A stretch of DNA of 64,000 bases from Hypoxylon rubiginosum (GCA_902806565.1 CADCXA010000032.1:1-64000); one strand, 5' to 3'. Numbered from the stretch's first letter, positions 39,274 to 55,335 are shown. A program made the numbers and translations. The notes: generated by a model not told the origin, from the sequence alone.

Positions 39274-42200
39274 AAAAAATCTTATACTTAATATAATAAT
39301 AAAAAGGTTTATTTTAAAGTTTAATACTTTATTCTTAAATATATAAAAAATATTATAATAATTCTATTAAATTTTAAATTAAAAAAAATAATAATTAATA
39401 TTAAAAAATTAAAGTTTTACAAGTTAATTATAAAAATTATTAAATTTTTATATAAAATTAATAATTATAAACTAAGTTAAATAAAAGTTTTTAAAATTAC
39501 TAAATAAATAAAATATAAAAATATCTTTAAAATATAATTATTTCTAGGATTTATAATATATTTTAAAATATAAATTAAAAAATATATAATAGTAACTTTT
39601 ATTTTAATTATATTATTTTAAAAAAAAGAAAAGTTTTATTAAAATAAGTTATAATAAGTTATTATAATTAATTTATAACATATATTAATTATAATTTTTT
39701 ATTTAATTAACCTTAATTATAAATCTAATTTTTAAATAATAACTAAAACTAATACTTTAAAATTAAATTAAAAAACCGTATTTAACTAACTTAATAATTA
39801 AGGAATTTTTAAACTTGTTAAATATAAATTAAAAACCTGGAAAAATATTAAACTAAACTATAATATTATAAAATTTAAATATTTTATAATTATAAAAGCT
39901 TTTTAAAAATTTTATAATTATATATATAAAATATACTTTCTATTAAAAATAAATATAAAAATACTAATCTTATAATTTAATAATAATTTTATAAACTTAT
40001 TTAAAGTTATTTTATTATAATAAATAACCTTTATTAAATTATTTAATTTTAAGATTAAATATTTACTTAAAAAAAAAAACATTATTATTAACATTTTCTT
40101 TAAAAAACCAAATAAACCATTTAATTAAAAAAACAACCACTAAAAAAGTAACTTAAATAAATTTATTAATATATAACTTAATATTATAACAATAAAACTT
40201 ATTTTAATAATAATTTTATAAAAATAAAATCTTAATTATATTTTCACCCCTTTAAAAAAAATAAAATAATAAATCCTATAAAATTATAAATTTTTAATAA
40301 CATTTAAAACCTTTAAAAAATTTAAAAATATTAATAACTTTTTAATTAAAACCGCTTTTAATTATTTTAAAATTAAAGTTTTAAAATACTTAATTTTTTA
40401 AAAAATACTTTTCTGTAACCTTAAAAAAAACTATATAACTTATAAAATAATTAATATAATTAATTAAAAAAACTAAATTATTTAAGAAATATATATTTTA
40501 TATAATTATTAAAAGTTTAAATTAATATATAATTAAATTATTATTTTTTATTACTAGAAAAAAATATATAAATATATAATAAAAATACTTAATTTATACC
40601 TTTAATATTAAAAAGTAAATAATAAAAAGTTATTTAATTTTATAAAATATATATTTTTTATAATTATATTTATTTACTAAATATTAAACATTTAATATAT
40701 ATTTAATTATAATAATATAATTAAAACTATAAAAACTTAAAAATAATTAATAAATTTTATTAAAATTATTAAACTAAAAAATATAAATTTAAAAAATATT
40801 AAAAAATTTATAATAAAAAACATTATCTATTAATATAACAATCTAATTATAATTAAATTTAATAATAAATTAAAAAACAAAAAAATAATTAATATTATTT
40901 ATAAAAAGTTTAATATTATTTAATAAATTAACTTTATTTATTTTCCTTAAATATAAAAATAAGTTAAAATAAAATATAAGTTAATCGCGTTTACACTTAA
41001 AAAGTATACTAATAGTAATAAAAAACCTTAAAAATTACTATTAAACCTAATATTATAAACTAATTACACTTTAATTAAAAAAAAAAACTTAGTTTATATA
41101 AAATAATATATAAATAAAAAGCCTTTTTTCTAATTAAAATAACGCTCCTTATTTAAAAAATATTAAATTAATATAATATAAAAAACCTAAAAAACCTTTT
41201 TTTTATTTATATTTAAATACTTTTTTAATCTAATAAAAATATACGTAAAATATTAAAAATTATCACTAATTATAAGCTTAAAATAATAAATAAAAATAAT
41301 AAGAAAAACGTTTTTAAATTCTATAAAATTAAAATAATAATTAATAACCTTATATTATTTTACGATATTTTTAAATATATTAATATATTATAATTATATA
41401 AATTATAATATAATTAAATTAACTTATTTTTAATCGCAAATATTCTTATAAAAAATTAATATACCTTAAAAAATCTAAAAAAATTACCACTTTAAAGTAT
41501 TTATATAAAAAAAAAACTAAAACTTTTTATTTAAAATAAAAAAAGATATTAAAAACCAAATAACTTTATAAAAAATATATAAATATTTAAGTTAAAAAAA
41601 CTTAACGTTAATTTTAATAATAATAAAAAAATCAATAAACTTTAACCTAAAAAAAATAACAAAAAAATAAAAAAGGTTACTAAGGAAAATTATAAAAAGA
41701 TTAAAAAATAAATACTTAAAATCCTTATATTTAATAAGCTATAATAAGGTTTTAAAATTATTAATAAAAAAAATATTAATAAATATAAATTATAAAAAAG
41801 ATTATAATATTATAAGTTATATAATTAATAACTTATTTATAATAAATATAATAAGATTTTTCTTTTATTTATTACATTTTTTATATTATTATTTATTATT
41901 AACCGCTTTTATAATTTATATAAAATATATTTTTATATATAACTTTTTTATATATTATATTTTTTTTTTTTTTATAATTATTTTATAAAACTAATTAATA
42001 TTATATTAAACCTTTAGTAAAATTTATAAGTTTTATTTTTTTATATATTATAATAAAAAAAAAGTTATTAATAATTAAGTTTTTTTTAAAAAAAAAATTA
42101 TAATTATTTTTTATTTATAACTAGCTATATATAACATTTTTAAAAAAGTAATTATAGCTTTTAATATAATAAAAACAATTATTATATACCTTATTAAAAA

Positions 42201-45010
42201 AACTAAAAAATAATTAACATCTAAAAAAAAAATACATCCCTACGTATTTTAAGGAATTTTTTTCAGTGATTAACTTTTTATAACTTTAATAAAATACCTT
42301 ATTAAAAAACCTATATAATTATATAAATAAACCTTTTACCCGGCGCTTATTTTTAACTATTTTACTTAGGTATTTTTTTATAAAACCACCTTATTATATT
42401 TTTATAAAAAAAGGTTACGTTATAACTAAAAAAATACTAACCATATAAATAATATATAAGTTTTATAACTATAAATATTATTAGATATTTTAATTAATTA
42501 ACTTTTAATAAATATATTTATTTTAAGTTTTATTTTTAAATATTAATATCCTTATTAAAATAAAAATTTAATAAAAATAATTAATAAAATATAATTATAA
42601 TAAAACTAAAAAGAAAAATATATCTTAATATATTTATTAATAAAAATCCTTTTTATAAAATAATTCTTTTTTTATATTATTATAATCTTTTAGTTTAAAA
42701 TACTATAAATTAATTTTATTATAAATTAAAAAAAATATAACCTAAATATAAAAACTAAAAATAAATTAAATTAAATTATATTTACTATAAAATTAACTAA
42801 TTAAAACCTTATTATTACGATTAATAAGTTACTTTTTTAAAGTATTTTTTTAAATTAAAAGAAAGATATATCGCTTTTAAATAATATAATTTTAAAATTA
42901 TAAAAAAGTGATAATTAAAAATAATTATAAAAAAATAGTTTATAATAACATTTAAATTAAAAAAAATAATATAAATATTTACACTTTTTATAACTATAAT
43001 TAAAAATTAAAACTAGTTTTAATAATAATATATTTTAACTTTTTTTATTAGATATCTTATTATTATAATCTTTAAAAAAAGAGTTATAAAAAAGATTAAA
43101 ATAAAGAAAAAAGGATTATTTTTATAAAACCTTATAAAAAAATATATAAAATTTTAACTTATATATATATAATAATATAAATATTAAAACCTTTAATAAA
43201 CTAATTTATTTAACGTTAATATTTTATTAGTTAAATATTACTAAAATTAATTAACTTAAATTATAATTATTTATAATTTTATTAACCTTTTTATTATTAA
43301 GTTAATTAACTTTATTTTTATATATTTTTATATTATTTTTCCTTAATTTTTTATTTTACCTTATTTATAGTTAATTTTTAATAATTAAAATAAAGTATAA
43401 TTATTAAAATATTTAATAATTAAAAGTTTATCTTAATAAAATTACTATAATAAGTTAATAAGAAATTTTTTAAAGATTATAAAATTTATAATAATAATAA
43501 TACCGTTTTAATATCATTTTTTAATATTAATTTTAATTTTTTTATTAAGTTTAATAAAATTAATACTTTTTTAGTTAATTATAATACCTTTTTAAAATAA
43601 GATAATAATTTATAAAAAATAATTATTAGATTATAATAAATTATTATATTATAAAAATACTATAAATTTAAATATCTTAAGTTTAAATATATTTAAATAT
43701 TATAAACAATTAAATTTAATAATATTTAATATAATTAAATAATATATAAAATTAAAAACTTTTAAATATTTATTTATACTATAAAAAAAAGGTTTAATTA
43801 TATAATAAAAGCTTTTTTAAATTATTATAAATTAATAAATCTGGTTTTAATTTATTATATAAATCTTAATAATTTTTAATATAAAAAAAATAATAATTAT
43901 ATTATTTTTTATTTTATCTTAATAATTTATAATTTTATAACCAGGATTATTTATATTTTTAATATTTTAACTAATTTAAAAAAAAAATAAAAAGCTTAAG
44001 TTATTAAAAAATTAAAATTTATAATTAATAAATATAAAAGCCGTGTTTTTAATTTTATAACAAATAAATTACTTTAACGGTTTAATTTTTTTAAGTAAAA
44101 AAATAAATAAAACTATAACTATTAAACTATAATAATAATAATTATAGTTTTAAAACTTTTTATTAAATTTTTAAATATTATTTTAAAGGTTTTATATAAT
44201 AAAAAATAAAAGGATTTTTTATTTAAGTTTTTTATTATAACTATTTTTATTTATATAAATATTATAATTATTTATTAACTTTTTTTTTTATAACTTTAAA
44301 TTAAATATTAAAAAAACGACCTTAAAATAAATATAAATAAGGATTTTAAATTAAATAAAATTAAAATTATAATATTAAATAATGTAAATAATAATAATTA
44401 AATATTAGAGATACTTAATAATTTTATATTAAAAATATTTAATAGTAATTTTACAACTAGCTTTAAAATTATAAACGATTATAAATAAAACCTTTTTTTT
44501 TTATTAAATATTATTTTTATTAATTTTATAAGTATTATTATAAAAAAAATACTACTTTTTAAAAAAATTAAAAACATTCTAAAAATTCTATTAATTAAAA
44601 AAGAAAAAACTATCTAGATTATTAATATATTTAACTTATTATATTATAATAAATAAAAATATAATTATATAATTAAAATAATTACACCTTATTAATAATT
44701 AAAAAATACTATTAAAAATTTTATATAACGTTTTATTTTTTTTTATTTTATGTAATAAAAAGGTTAAATTAATTTTAATCGCTAAATTATAAACCTTTAA
44801 ATATAATATAATATTAGTTTTATTATCTAGGAAAAAAATAAAAAAACTAAATATATATAATAATTATAAATAAAAAAATAATAAATTTAAACTTAAATAA
44901 CAGATAATAATAATAGTTTTAACTTTTTATATAAAAATTAAAACATTAATAATTTATTTAATATAAATAGTTAAAAACAATTACACCATACCTAAAAAAA
45001 ATTAAATTAA

Positions 45011-45306
45011 TACTATAAATATTAGTTACTTTATAAAAATAACATATAATACCTTATAAATATTTTATACTTAAAAGAAAATTTTTATAAGATTTTTTTT
45101 AAAATATTATTTATTTTTTTTTTAACATAGTTAACATATAATTACAATATTAAAAATATAGTTTTATTAAATATTTTCTTTTTATAAAATACTTTAAAAG
45201 TCCTTATAATTATTTAATAAAAAGTAATTAAAATTAAATAAACTATATTTATTTACTTTTTATATTTACCTTATATTTAAACACTTTCTTAATATTTAAT
45301 TTAATA
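45011..45306 (+). repeat. 3' LTR of the nested gypsy element
   Basis: 296 bp, partner of 34,037-34,332. It is preceded by CCTAAAAAAA, a likely polypurine tract remnant. Confidence 0.85.
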
Positions 45307-48166
45307 TAAATAAAAATAAAATTACTATTAATTATATTAAATATAACTTAAATAATAAAAATAATAATAATATTATTAATTAAAAAACTTAAAAAATTAA
45401 AATTAATATTTAAATTTTATTAAAATTTATTATAAAAAAAAGCTTATTTTTATTACTTTTAATTAATAAAATTAATAAGCTTATTAAATAACTTTCTAAA
45501 ATAAAAATTTAAAATATTAATTTAAAAAAAAAAATTAAAAGTATAAAAAATAAACTTTATAATTTTAACTTTTATTTTAACAATTAAAATTTATATTAAA
45601 TTAAAACTATTATATTAATTAATATATTAAATATAAAAAATCCTTTTTTTAACTTACAAATTAATTAAATCGGATTATTAATTAGTTAAATTTTATTAAA
45701 TTATTAATAAACGTTTAATTTAAAATATATAAACTTAAAATTAAATTATAATTTTTAAAATTATTACTTTTATAAAAATATTTTTTATTTTATAATAAGT
45801 TATAAAATAGTTAAATATTTAAATAATAATAATATTTTATATTATAATTATATAAATAAAAAGTATGTTTTAAAAAAAATAATAAGGAATATAAAATTTA
45901 TAAATATCTTGATTTTTAAATATATTATTATTAAAATATATTATTAAAAAGTTTTTATTAAAAAAAATATTTTTAATTATATTAAAAAGTGTAATTTAAA
46001 TAGTAACTTAGTTATTTATTATATAAAATATTATTAAATATAAATTAAAATTTTTTATAAAATATAAATAAATAAGAAAAAAAAAAAGTTATAAAAGTTT
46101 TATTTATAAAAAAGATTAAATTAAATTAATATTTTTTATTTAAATGTTAATTTTATTTTAAATTTAAATAATAACTTAACTTTTAATAATTTAAATATAT
46201 ATGTTTACTATTATAAAAAATAAATATAAAAAAATTTTAATTAAATTAAAATATATATAATTTTCTAAATAAAAGATTTTAATTAAATTTTTAATATTAA
46301 ATGAAAAATAGATTTTAAAAGGAATTTTATTAATATTAATATTAAAAGTAAAAATAACAACGTTAAAAAAGTTTTATAAAAACCTTTAAAAACTATTAAC
46401 TTTATTAAAAACTTAAAATTTATTAAAACTGGTATTTTTTTTAATTATAAAATTTAAAAATTCTAACTTAAAAAAATTATAGTTAATTTAAATAAATAAT
46501 TTTTAATTATTTAGAAAAAAATAATTTAAATAATACCAGGCTTTATAAGTTTATTTAAAAATATATTAAATAAATTATAAACTTATTTTACTTTTATATA
46601 TATTATTAAATTTACTATTAAAAAATATAAGAAAAACCTTATTAATATAAATAAAATAAACTTAAAACTTAAAATTTAAAAAAACTTTATTTAAGTTAAT
46701 TTAATTAATAAAAAAGAATTTTTATTATTATTTTTTTATATGGGTTTTTTTTATATATAAAAAAATCTTATTTATTATAACCTAGTTATATATATTTAAT
46801 TTTTATTTTAATTTTTAATTAAAATAAAATTATATAAAAATAAGGATAAAATAATTACGGTGGTTAATATAAAAATATAATTTAATTTAATTGTTAAGTT
46901 TTATATAATAAAATTTAAACTTTTAATATTTAAAACTTGTTTAATATAATTAAAATTTAAATTTTATATTTTTATAAAAATTATAAAAGTTATAAAAGGT
47001 TTTATTTAAATTAAAAACTAATTTTTATAATATTTAATTTATATTATAAAAGATATTTTTATATTATTTAAACTATTATTAAAATTAAACTTTATTTTTT
47101 TTATAAAAATAAGTTTTTATTATAAAGATTTTAAAATAATAAATAATTTAATTTTTAAAGAAATATTAATAAAAATATTATTAATATTTAATTAATTAAG
47201 TAAAAAATAAATAAAGAAATTAATATAATTAAAACTTATTTTAAAAAATTATTAATTATTAATAATTAAGGTTATATTAATAATTATAAGAAACTTATAA
47301 TAAAAAAAATAAATAATAATAAAAAGAAAAGCGTTTTATTTTATAAAATAAGTTTATAAATATTATTAATATTAATTAATAAAATAGATTTTTTTAATTT
47401 TTTTAATAATTTTTATAATAATATATAAACTAGTTTAATAGATATTTTTAAATATAACCTTAATAAAAATAAGATAATTTTTTATATATTAATAAATAAT
47501 AATTTTTTTAAAACTATAAAAACTATTATTTAAAAAATTATTAAAAAAATAAAAAAAAAAAAAAACTAAAATTAATATAAAATAAAAACTAATTTTAATT
47601 TAATTTTTATTAATATTATATATAAACTTAAAACTTTAAAAATTAACTTTATTAATAATATTTTTATTAATAGATTTATATTATTAAAATTATTTAATTA
47701 AAAAGAAAAGTTTTTTTAATTAATATAAAACCAGATTAAAAACTTTTTAATGTTTTATAAAAAAAGCTTTTATAAGAATATTTACTTTAAATTTATAACC
47801 TAGTTTTATAATAAACACTTAAAACCTAATAAATTTAAAGCGATTAAGGAAAAATTAAAAACTTTTAAAATAACTAATATTAAAAAAAATATCCTTATTA
47901 AAATATTTTACAAAAAAAAAATAACCCTAACTTAAAATTTTAATAAAATTAATTATATAAAAAAAAATATAACATTTAATTATATAATTAAAATTGTTTT
48001 ATATTTTATATAATAAATTAAAAATATTTTAATTTTTACTCTTTTTAAAAATAAAATTATTTAAATTCTAAAAAAACACTTAAAAAATAATATTTTATAA
48101 AAAAACCATAGCTTATATTAAAACACTTAATTTATTATTAAAAAAAAAAATAAATCTTTTAAATTA

Positions 48167-48484
48167 ATTAACTTTTATATTAAATTTAATAAAAAAATAA
48201 TCTAGGATATTTTTTTATTAAAAAACTATAAAGAATTTTTTATAAAATTTATAATATATTAAATTTTATTTATAATAAATTAGTTTTTAAAATATAATTA
48301 AATGAAATTAAACCTTTTTAATAAGTAACTAATAGTTTTTATTATATTAATTAAACTAATAAAAATAATAATATTATTATAAAAAATAATAAACTTAATT
48401 ACTTACTTTTTAAAAATAATTATTTAAATACTTTATAACTTTATATTAAATAAATATAAGTTTTTTTTTAATAATATAAAAATT
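48167..48484 (+). pseudogene. Relic of gypsy reverse transcriptase (outer element)
   Basis: Homologous at nucleotide level to 38,890-39,290 in the nested element. The two conserved Asp sites (48,170 and 48,470) are again 100 codons apart in the same frame. Because it lies after the nested element ends, it belongs to the outer one and confirms its plus orientation. Confidence 0.7.
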
Positions 48485-51400
48485 AAAAAACCAACTATTT
48501 AATATAAAAATTAAAAAATCTACCTTAAAATATAATGTTTTATTTTTAAATATATAAAAAATATTAACATTATTTTATTAAATTTTAAATTTACTGGTGT
48601 AACAGTAAATAAAAAAAAGTTAAAATTCTACCGTTTAACAGTAAAAATTATAAAATATATTTATAATATTTATAAAAAAAAACCAACCTTATTAAAAACC
48701 CTTAAAATATAAAAATAAAATCCTTATAAAAATATAAAAAATATTAAATCTTTTATTAATATTATTATTTATTTTAAATTTTAAGTTAAACTATATATTT
48801 TAATTATTATATTTTTAATAAAACTACTTTAAAAAAACACCTTATAAAAATAAATAAAAGATTAAAAACAAGTTATATAAATATTAAAAAATATATTAAG
48901 TAACATTTTATATTTTATTAACCTTAATTATATTTATAAAAAACTAATTATCTTATAAATAAATACCTTAAAAAATGGTTAAAACTATATATTAAAGTAG
49001 TTTAATAATTAAAATATTTTTCGTTTTTTAAAATATAAATTAAATATATAATATAAAATAAAAAAAAATTATAATACCTTAAAATTTAAAGCTTTAACTA
49101 TTATAAAATCTTTTTATTAATTATAAATTTATTTTTATAATATTTACTTTTTATTATAAATAAATATAAAAACATTAATCGTTTAATTAAATAATAAATT
49201 TATAAGTTTATTAAAAGTAAAATTAATTTAATAAATTACTTATATTAAATTATTTAATTTTAAGATTAAATATATACCTGGTAAATTTAATATAATAGTT
49301 AACTTTTTATTTTATAAAAAAAAAAGTTTTTTAAATAAAAAAAACAATTAATAAAAAGGTAATATTAATAAATATATTAATAGTTAAATTTATTTTATTT
49401 AAATTGCCTTAATTTTTCCAACCTTTTTTAATGTTAAATATTTTTTATTATAACCATTAAAAAATTAAAGCGACGAATTTTAAAAGATTATAAAATATTT
49501 AAATACTTTTATTTATTTTTTTTATCTAAGAAATAAGAAAATAATAAAAAATTAATATATTAAAACGAGATTTTAAAATAAAATATTCCAGTATATAATA
49601 ACTAAAAGTATCCTATAAAAAAAACTTAAAAAAAAATTCCATTAATAATAAATTATTAATTTACTTTTATAAAAAAAATTAATTATTTAGAAAAGTTATA
49701 TTAAATGTAATTATAAAATATATAACTTTATAATTAATAAAATAAAAAATATATATTATTAAAAAAAAAAAAATTTAAATATAACTTAAGTTATTTTTAT
49801 ATATTTTAACTATTAAAAATCTTAAATTATTAAGTCTTATAAGTTAAATTTATATAATAAATTAAATGGTTTCCTTATTATATAAATTATTAATATATAA
49901 TATATATTTTATAATTAAAAAAAAAAAGTTATTATAAAAATAAAAAAAAAGGTTAATAACTAGCTTAAAATAAAAGTTATTTTTAATATTAAAATAAAAA
50001 TTATAATTGATTTTATTTAAAGAAAAATTATTTTTAACCACGGGATTTTTTTATTAATAAAATATAATAAGGGTTTAAAGTTTAAAAAAACCTTTAAAAA
50101 CACTTATTTAAAAATAAGAATAAAAAAAAGGATAAACTTTTCTTATTATTTTAAAATATAAAACTAAATAAAAATTAATTATAAAAAAATTATTAAAAGA
50201 TTTTTTTAAACTTTAAATAAAAATAATAAAAACTAAATATTATATTTATTTAAAATTATTTAAACTAATTAAATATTAATTAAACTTAATAAAGTTTTTT
50301 TATATAAAACTATATATAAGTAAAAAATTATAATATTTATTAAAATTATAATTTTTATATAATAAATATTTAAATAAAATAAAATAAAAAATTATAAAAA
50401 ACTTTTAATAATTTAAATAAGATTTTTATAAAAAAAGAAAGAAAATTTTTAAAAACTGATTACTATTTTTAAAAAAAAAGAAAAAAAGTAATTAAATAAA
50501 AAAATAAAAAATATATAAAATAAACTAAAAATATAATATTATAAAAAAATAATTTTATATTTTTATTTAATATTTCCTGTTATATTAATATTTTAAATAA
50601 AAATAAGCTTTGTTATAATTAACTGGAACTTTATTTAATTAATTAAGTTTATAAAAAAAATAAATATAATATTTATAAATTAAATAATATTATTTTAAAA
50701 ACTATATTCTTAAAAAACTAATTTAAGTTTTTTATAAAAAATAAGTAAAAATATTAGAAACTTAATAATTTTTTTAATAACTTTTAAACTATAAAACCAA
50801 ATAATAAATAATTTAATTAAAATAAAAATAATATTTTTTATAATAAAAAGAAAAATATTAAGGTATTTAATTATCTTATAAATTAAAAAATAATAAGCTT
50901 AACTATTAAAAATAATAATATAAAAACTTATTAAAACGATTTATATTAAAATAAATACATTTTAATTAATAATAAAACAAAGTAATAAACTATTAAAATT
51001 ATTTTAAAAAGTAAAATTATTCTTAAAAATAAAGCCTTTTAATTATAATAAATTAAAATCCATTTTCTTAAAAAAATAAAAAAAGGATATATTATTATAT
51101 TAAATCTTAAAATATTTATTAACCTTAAATTATATTAATTAATATAAAAGTAAAATAATTATTAACCTAAAAAAATAAAAGAAAATAATTATATTTATAT
51201 TTAATATTATAACTAGGAATTTATAAATATATAATATATAATTAATATATAATTAAAAAACTTTATTTAAAACATTTTATTTATTTTTTTTTTTATAAAT
51301 TTTAAATTTTTATTATTTAAAATTAATTTATTTATTTAACTTTTACTTTATTTTTTATTTACCTTAAAATTAAACCAGTTTTATTAATAAAATAAAAAAA

Positions 51401-54400
51401 TATAATATTTAATATAAAAGTTTTATTTTTTATTTTATTTAATTTAAAATTTTAATATTAAATTATTAAAACTAAATTAATAAATTTTTTAACGTAAAAT
51501 CCTTAATTAAAAAAAGATTTTAATGTTTTTAAACTTAAAGATTTTTAAATTAATAGTTTTAAAATTTATATTTTTTATTAGATACTAAAATAATATAAAT
51601 ACCGTAAAATTTTTTTATAATACTAAAAATAAATTTATAGTTAAAAAAAAGTTACATTTTAATATAATTAATAAAATTAAACACTTTTATATAATATTAA
51701 TAACATTAATAAATTATTTTATTTAAAAAACTATATATTTAAATAAAAAAATTAAAAACATAGTAATTATTTTATATAAGCTTATTAAAATAATTGTTTA
51801 AAAAACTTATATACTTAATATTAATAAATAAAAATAGTGATTATTTTAAAAATAACTGTTTAAAAAAAAAGTAATAATTTTATAAAAAGTTAATTATTTA
51901 TTAAAAACCTTTATTAAATACTTTTTAAAAAATATACCGGCTAATAATAAAACTATTAAATATATAAAAATTTATATTATAAATTATCTAATAAATTATA
52001 TTAACTAGGTTTTTTTATAAAATCACTAAACCTTATTAACCTATAAATATTTATTATTAATATAAAATTTAAAAGTTAAAAATAAAAATTTTAATTAAAA
52101 ATATATTAAATTATTTACTAAGAATAATAAAAATAATAAAATTAAAAATTTCACTGTTATATAAAACCTTAAAAAGCTATAAAAATTAATAATTTAAAAA
52201 AATATAAACTGTAATAATTTTTTTAACCTAGAACTTATCTTAGTTAATAAAAATTATAATATAAATTTAAGATTAATTTTTATATTTAAAATAACTTAAT
52301 TAAAAATAATAAATTATTTATTTATTTATAATTATTTATATATTAAAAGTAACAATTAATTAAAAGTAAATATAATATTAAAAATCTAGCTTATTTATTA
52401 AATATTAATTTAGATATTAAAGTTTTAAAAAAATTAATTATAATATATTTTATTTATAATAAAATATAATCTTTTAAATAATTTTAATAAAAACTTTATA
52501 TTAAATTGGTTTTAAAAAAACAAATCGAGGTTATAATTATAAAAGATAAATAATATATCTATAAAAATATTTTAAATTTAAGAATAAGTTTTAATATTTA
52601 TATTAAACTTTTTTTAAAACGTATATTTAAATATAAAAATAGTATTATTAAAATTAAAAAATAACAGTAAAAATAACGTGTTAAACTTAAAACTTTTATA
52701 ATATTTTTATATATATTATATAACAGTAAGTTTTATAATATTATTATTATTATTAAACATTTTAAATTCTTTTAAACAAATAAAAATAAATATAATTATT
52801 ATAATTTAAATATTTTCTACCGTTTTAAAAAATAATTTAAAATATTTTAAAAAAACTAAAAAATTTAAAAAAAAAGGAAATATAAAAAATAAAAATTATT
52901 ATAAAATTCTTAACTTTTTATTACCTTAAAAAAAGCGGGTACCACCAATTAAAAACCAGTTTATACATTATATTAATATTTTATTAACTTATAATTAAAA
53001 TTAATAAAAACTTATTTATATAATAAACTATTTAATAAAATATTTATATAAAACTATATAAATATAAAAAATATTTAGTATTTTTTTTTTACTTTAATTA
53101 GTATAATTTATTTTATATCCTTTATTTTTTTTTTTTAAAAAACTTAAAATTATAATATTTTATAATTATAATAATAATATATAAAAAAATAAAAATAATG
53201 TTTGTTAATATTATAAACTTTTTAAAGGATATTTATTATATTAATAATATTACTAATTAATAAAAGTATTAATTAAAGCTTTTAAAACTTATAATAATAA
53301 CGTTTTTTTTTTTATTTAATTAAAACTAAATCTATATATTATAACTATATTATAAAATATTTTATTTTTATTAAAAATAAACTTTAAATTTTAATATAAG
53401 GAATTTACATTTATAATTATAAACTTCTTAATTTTATATAAAAATAAAAAATATAATAAATTATTAAAAATTAAAAGATTTTAGTTATTTATTATAAAAA
53501 ACATACTATTTATTAAGTTAATCTATAAAATTAAAATACTATAAACCTTAAAAAACTATAAAATAAATAATTTTAATAGCACTATATTTATTTTAATTAA
53601 ATAATATAACTTATAATTTATTTTTTTAATAACTTATTATAATTTTATAATATTAAATAAAAACTTTAATAATTATATAACCCCTTATTTTTATATAATA
53701 TTAATTAATATAATAAAAAAACAAATATATATTTTTAACATTTTTATAAATAAAATAAACCCTTTTTTTATTAAAATATAAATATTATTTATAAATTTAA
53801 ATAAAATATATAATAATAATAAGTAAAGAATAATAATTAAAGGCTTTAAAAATTTATATTAAATTTAAATTATTTTTTAAAATAATAACTAAATATATAG
53901 TTATTAAATAACATGTATTTTTTATTTATTGTTTAAAAAACCAACCATTTTATTTTAATTATTAAAAAATAAGAACTTTAATTAAACTTTAATTTTAAAT
54001 ATTTTTATAAAAATAACGTTTAAATATATTAAAATTAAAATAATTATTAAGAAACTTTTATTTATTAAGCAGTTTATAATATTAATTAAATTAATATATA
54101 ATTTTATATTTAAAACAGGCTTAATAAAATCACGATTTATAGTAATTAATATAGTTAAAAACATTAAAAATAACTTTTTAAGTAGCGGTTTATTTAATTC
54201 TCCGGATAGTTTTTTAAACTTTAAGTTTATAAAAAAAAAAAAAAGTAAAGTTAAAAATAGCCTGGAAAAAAACGTTACCGCTATAATTACTTTTAATAAA
54301 ACTATATAAAAAACTAGAATTTAACATTTTTTTAAAAATAAAATTAACTTTAAAAAACAGTATAAACATTTATTAAATTTTAATTATAGTTTAGTTTTTT

Positions 54401-54796
54401 AAATAAATTTAACTTAAAAAGTTAAATATAAATAAAAACTATTTATACTAATTAATAAATAAATAACTAATATATAAAAAATTATAATAAATAAATTATA
54501 ACTTGTTAATTTTTATAATTAAATAAATTAAAATTAATATATTATTTTAATTAATATAGTCGATAAATTATTTAAAACTAAAAAACCATTTATAAAAAAA
54601 ATATATTTTATGTTAATTAAAAAACAAAAAAAAACCAGCGATTTTATAAAATTAAATAATAAAAACAAGTTTATAATATAACTTATAAAAAAAGTTTTAA
54701 AATAAACTAATCGGTTTAATATAAAAAAATTAAATAAAAGGTTTTTTTTTATAAATTTAAATTAAAATAAAACCTTATTTAAATTTAAAAAAAAGT

Positions 54797-55072
54797 TATA
54801 ATAAAATATAATAATTAATATTTTATAAAAAGTTACGTAACTATTTTATAACTAGATTCTTTTTATTTTTTCTTTTAAAAAACTTATAAAACTTTTTATA
54901 TAATTAAATAAATATATATTATAAAAATATATACTTTTTTATAAGATATTTTAAATACGCCGATCAGGATATTTTTAAGTTATTTTTTAAATTAAATATA
55001 ATTTAAAATAAATAACAACATAATTATTATTTAAACTAAAAATCACCGGTATAAAAACAAAACTTTATTATA
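54797..55072 (+). repeat. 3' LTR of the outer gypsy element
   Basis: 276 bp, partner of 31,563-31,839. This copy keeps more G/C (for example ACGTAACT and CGCCGATCAGG) than the left copy, so RIP hit the two copies unequally. Confidence 0.85.
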
Positions 55073-55335
55073 ATATATTAAATATATGTTTTTTAATAAT
55101 ATATATTTTTATAATTCTTTAAAATAACCTTATAATAAAATTATTATAATTTTAATTATTAATTTATATATAAAATTTTATTAAATAATAAAAAGTTATT
55201 TTAAAAAACTTATTTAAATTTTATATATAAATTAATAATTAAAATTATAATAATTTTATTATAAAATTATTTTAAAAAATTATAAAAATATATATAATTA
55301 AAAAATATATATTTAATATATATAATTAATTTTTT
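55073..55335. repeat. Short palindrome at the junction of the two repeat-A arms
   Basis: The end motif of repeat A reads forward at 55,073-55,178 and then in reverse complement at about 55,200-55,335, with a centre near 55,190. The two arms of repeat A therefore met head to head here before the gypsy insertion. Confidence 0.65.

Larger units (their letters stand above)
34037..45306 (+). mobile_element. Nested RIP-degraded Ty3/gypsy element
   Basis: Direct repeats at 34,037-34,332 and 45,011-45,306 (296 bp each) are nearly identical apart from transitions, and they bound 11.3 kb inside the outer element. The leader after the 5' LTR shares TATTATAAAACTTAAAC and the following AT stretch with the outer element, so the two are related. 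A degraded reverse transcriptase reads on the plus strand at 38,956-39,273. The similar full lengths (about 11-12 kb each) suggest a family of large gypsy elements. All frames are destroyed. Confidence 0.8.
31563..55072 (+). mobile_element. Outer RIP-degraded Ty3/gypsy element, split by a nested element
   Basis: Direct repeats at 31,563-31,839 and 54,797-55,072 (277 and 276 bp) both start TATAATAAAATA and end TTATTATA, and they differ almost only by C/T and G/A changes. A purine run (AAAAAAAAG) precedes the right copy, as a polypurine tract should. Between them lies a second element (34,037-45,306). Without it the outer element is about 12.2 kb. A degraded reverse transcriptase is readable on the plus strand at about 48,167-48,480. 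The insertion splits a copy of the TTAATTATATATATTAAATA motif of repeat A, so the target is visible on both sides. A 5-bp duplication is possible but unprovable in A/T-only sequence. All coding capacity is lost. Confidence 0.8.

Noticed and set aside
53982..54164. 60-codon minus-strand frame in the AT block
   Set aside because: Low-complexity Ile/Leu/Asn/Lys translation inside the outer gypsy element; it is expected from AT-rich sequence.
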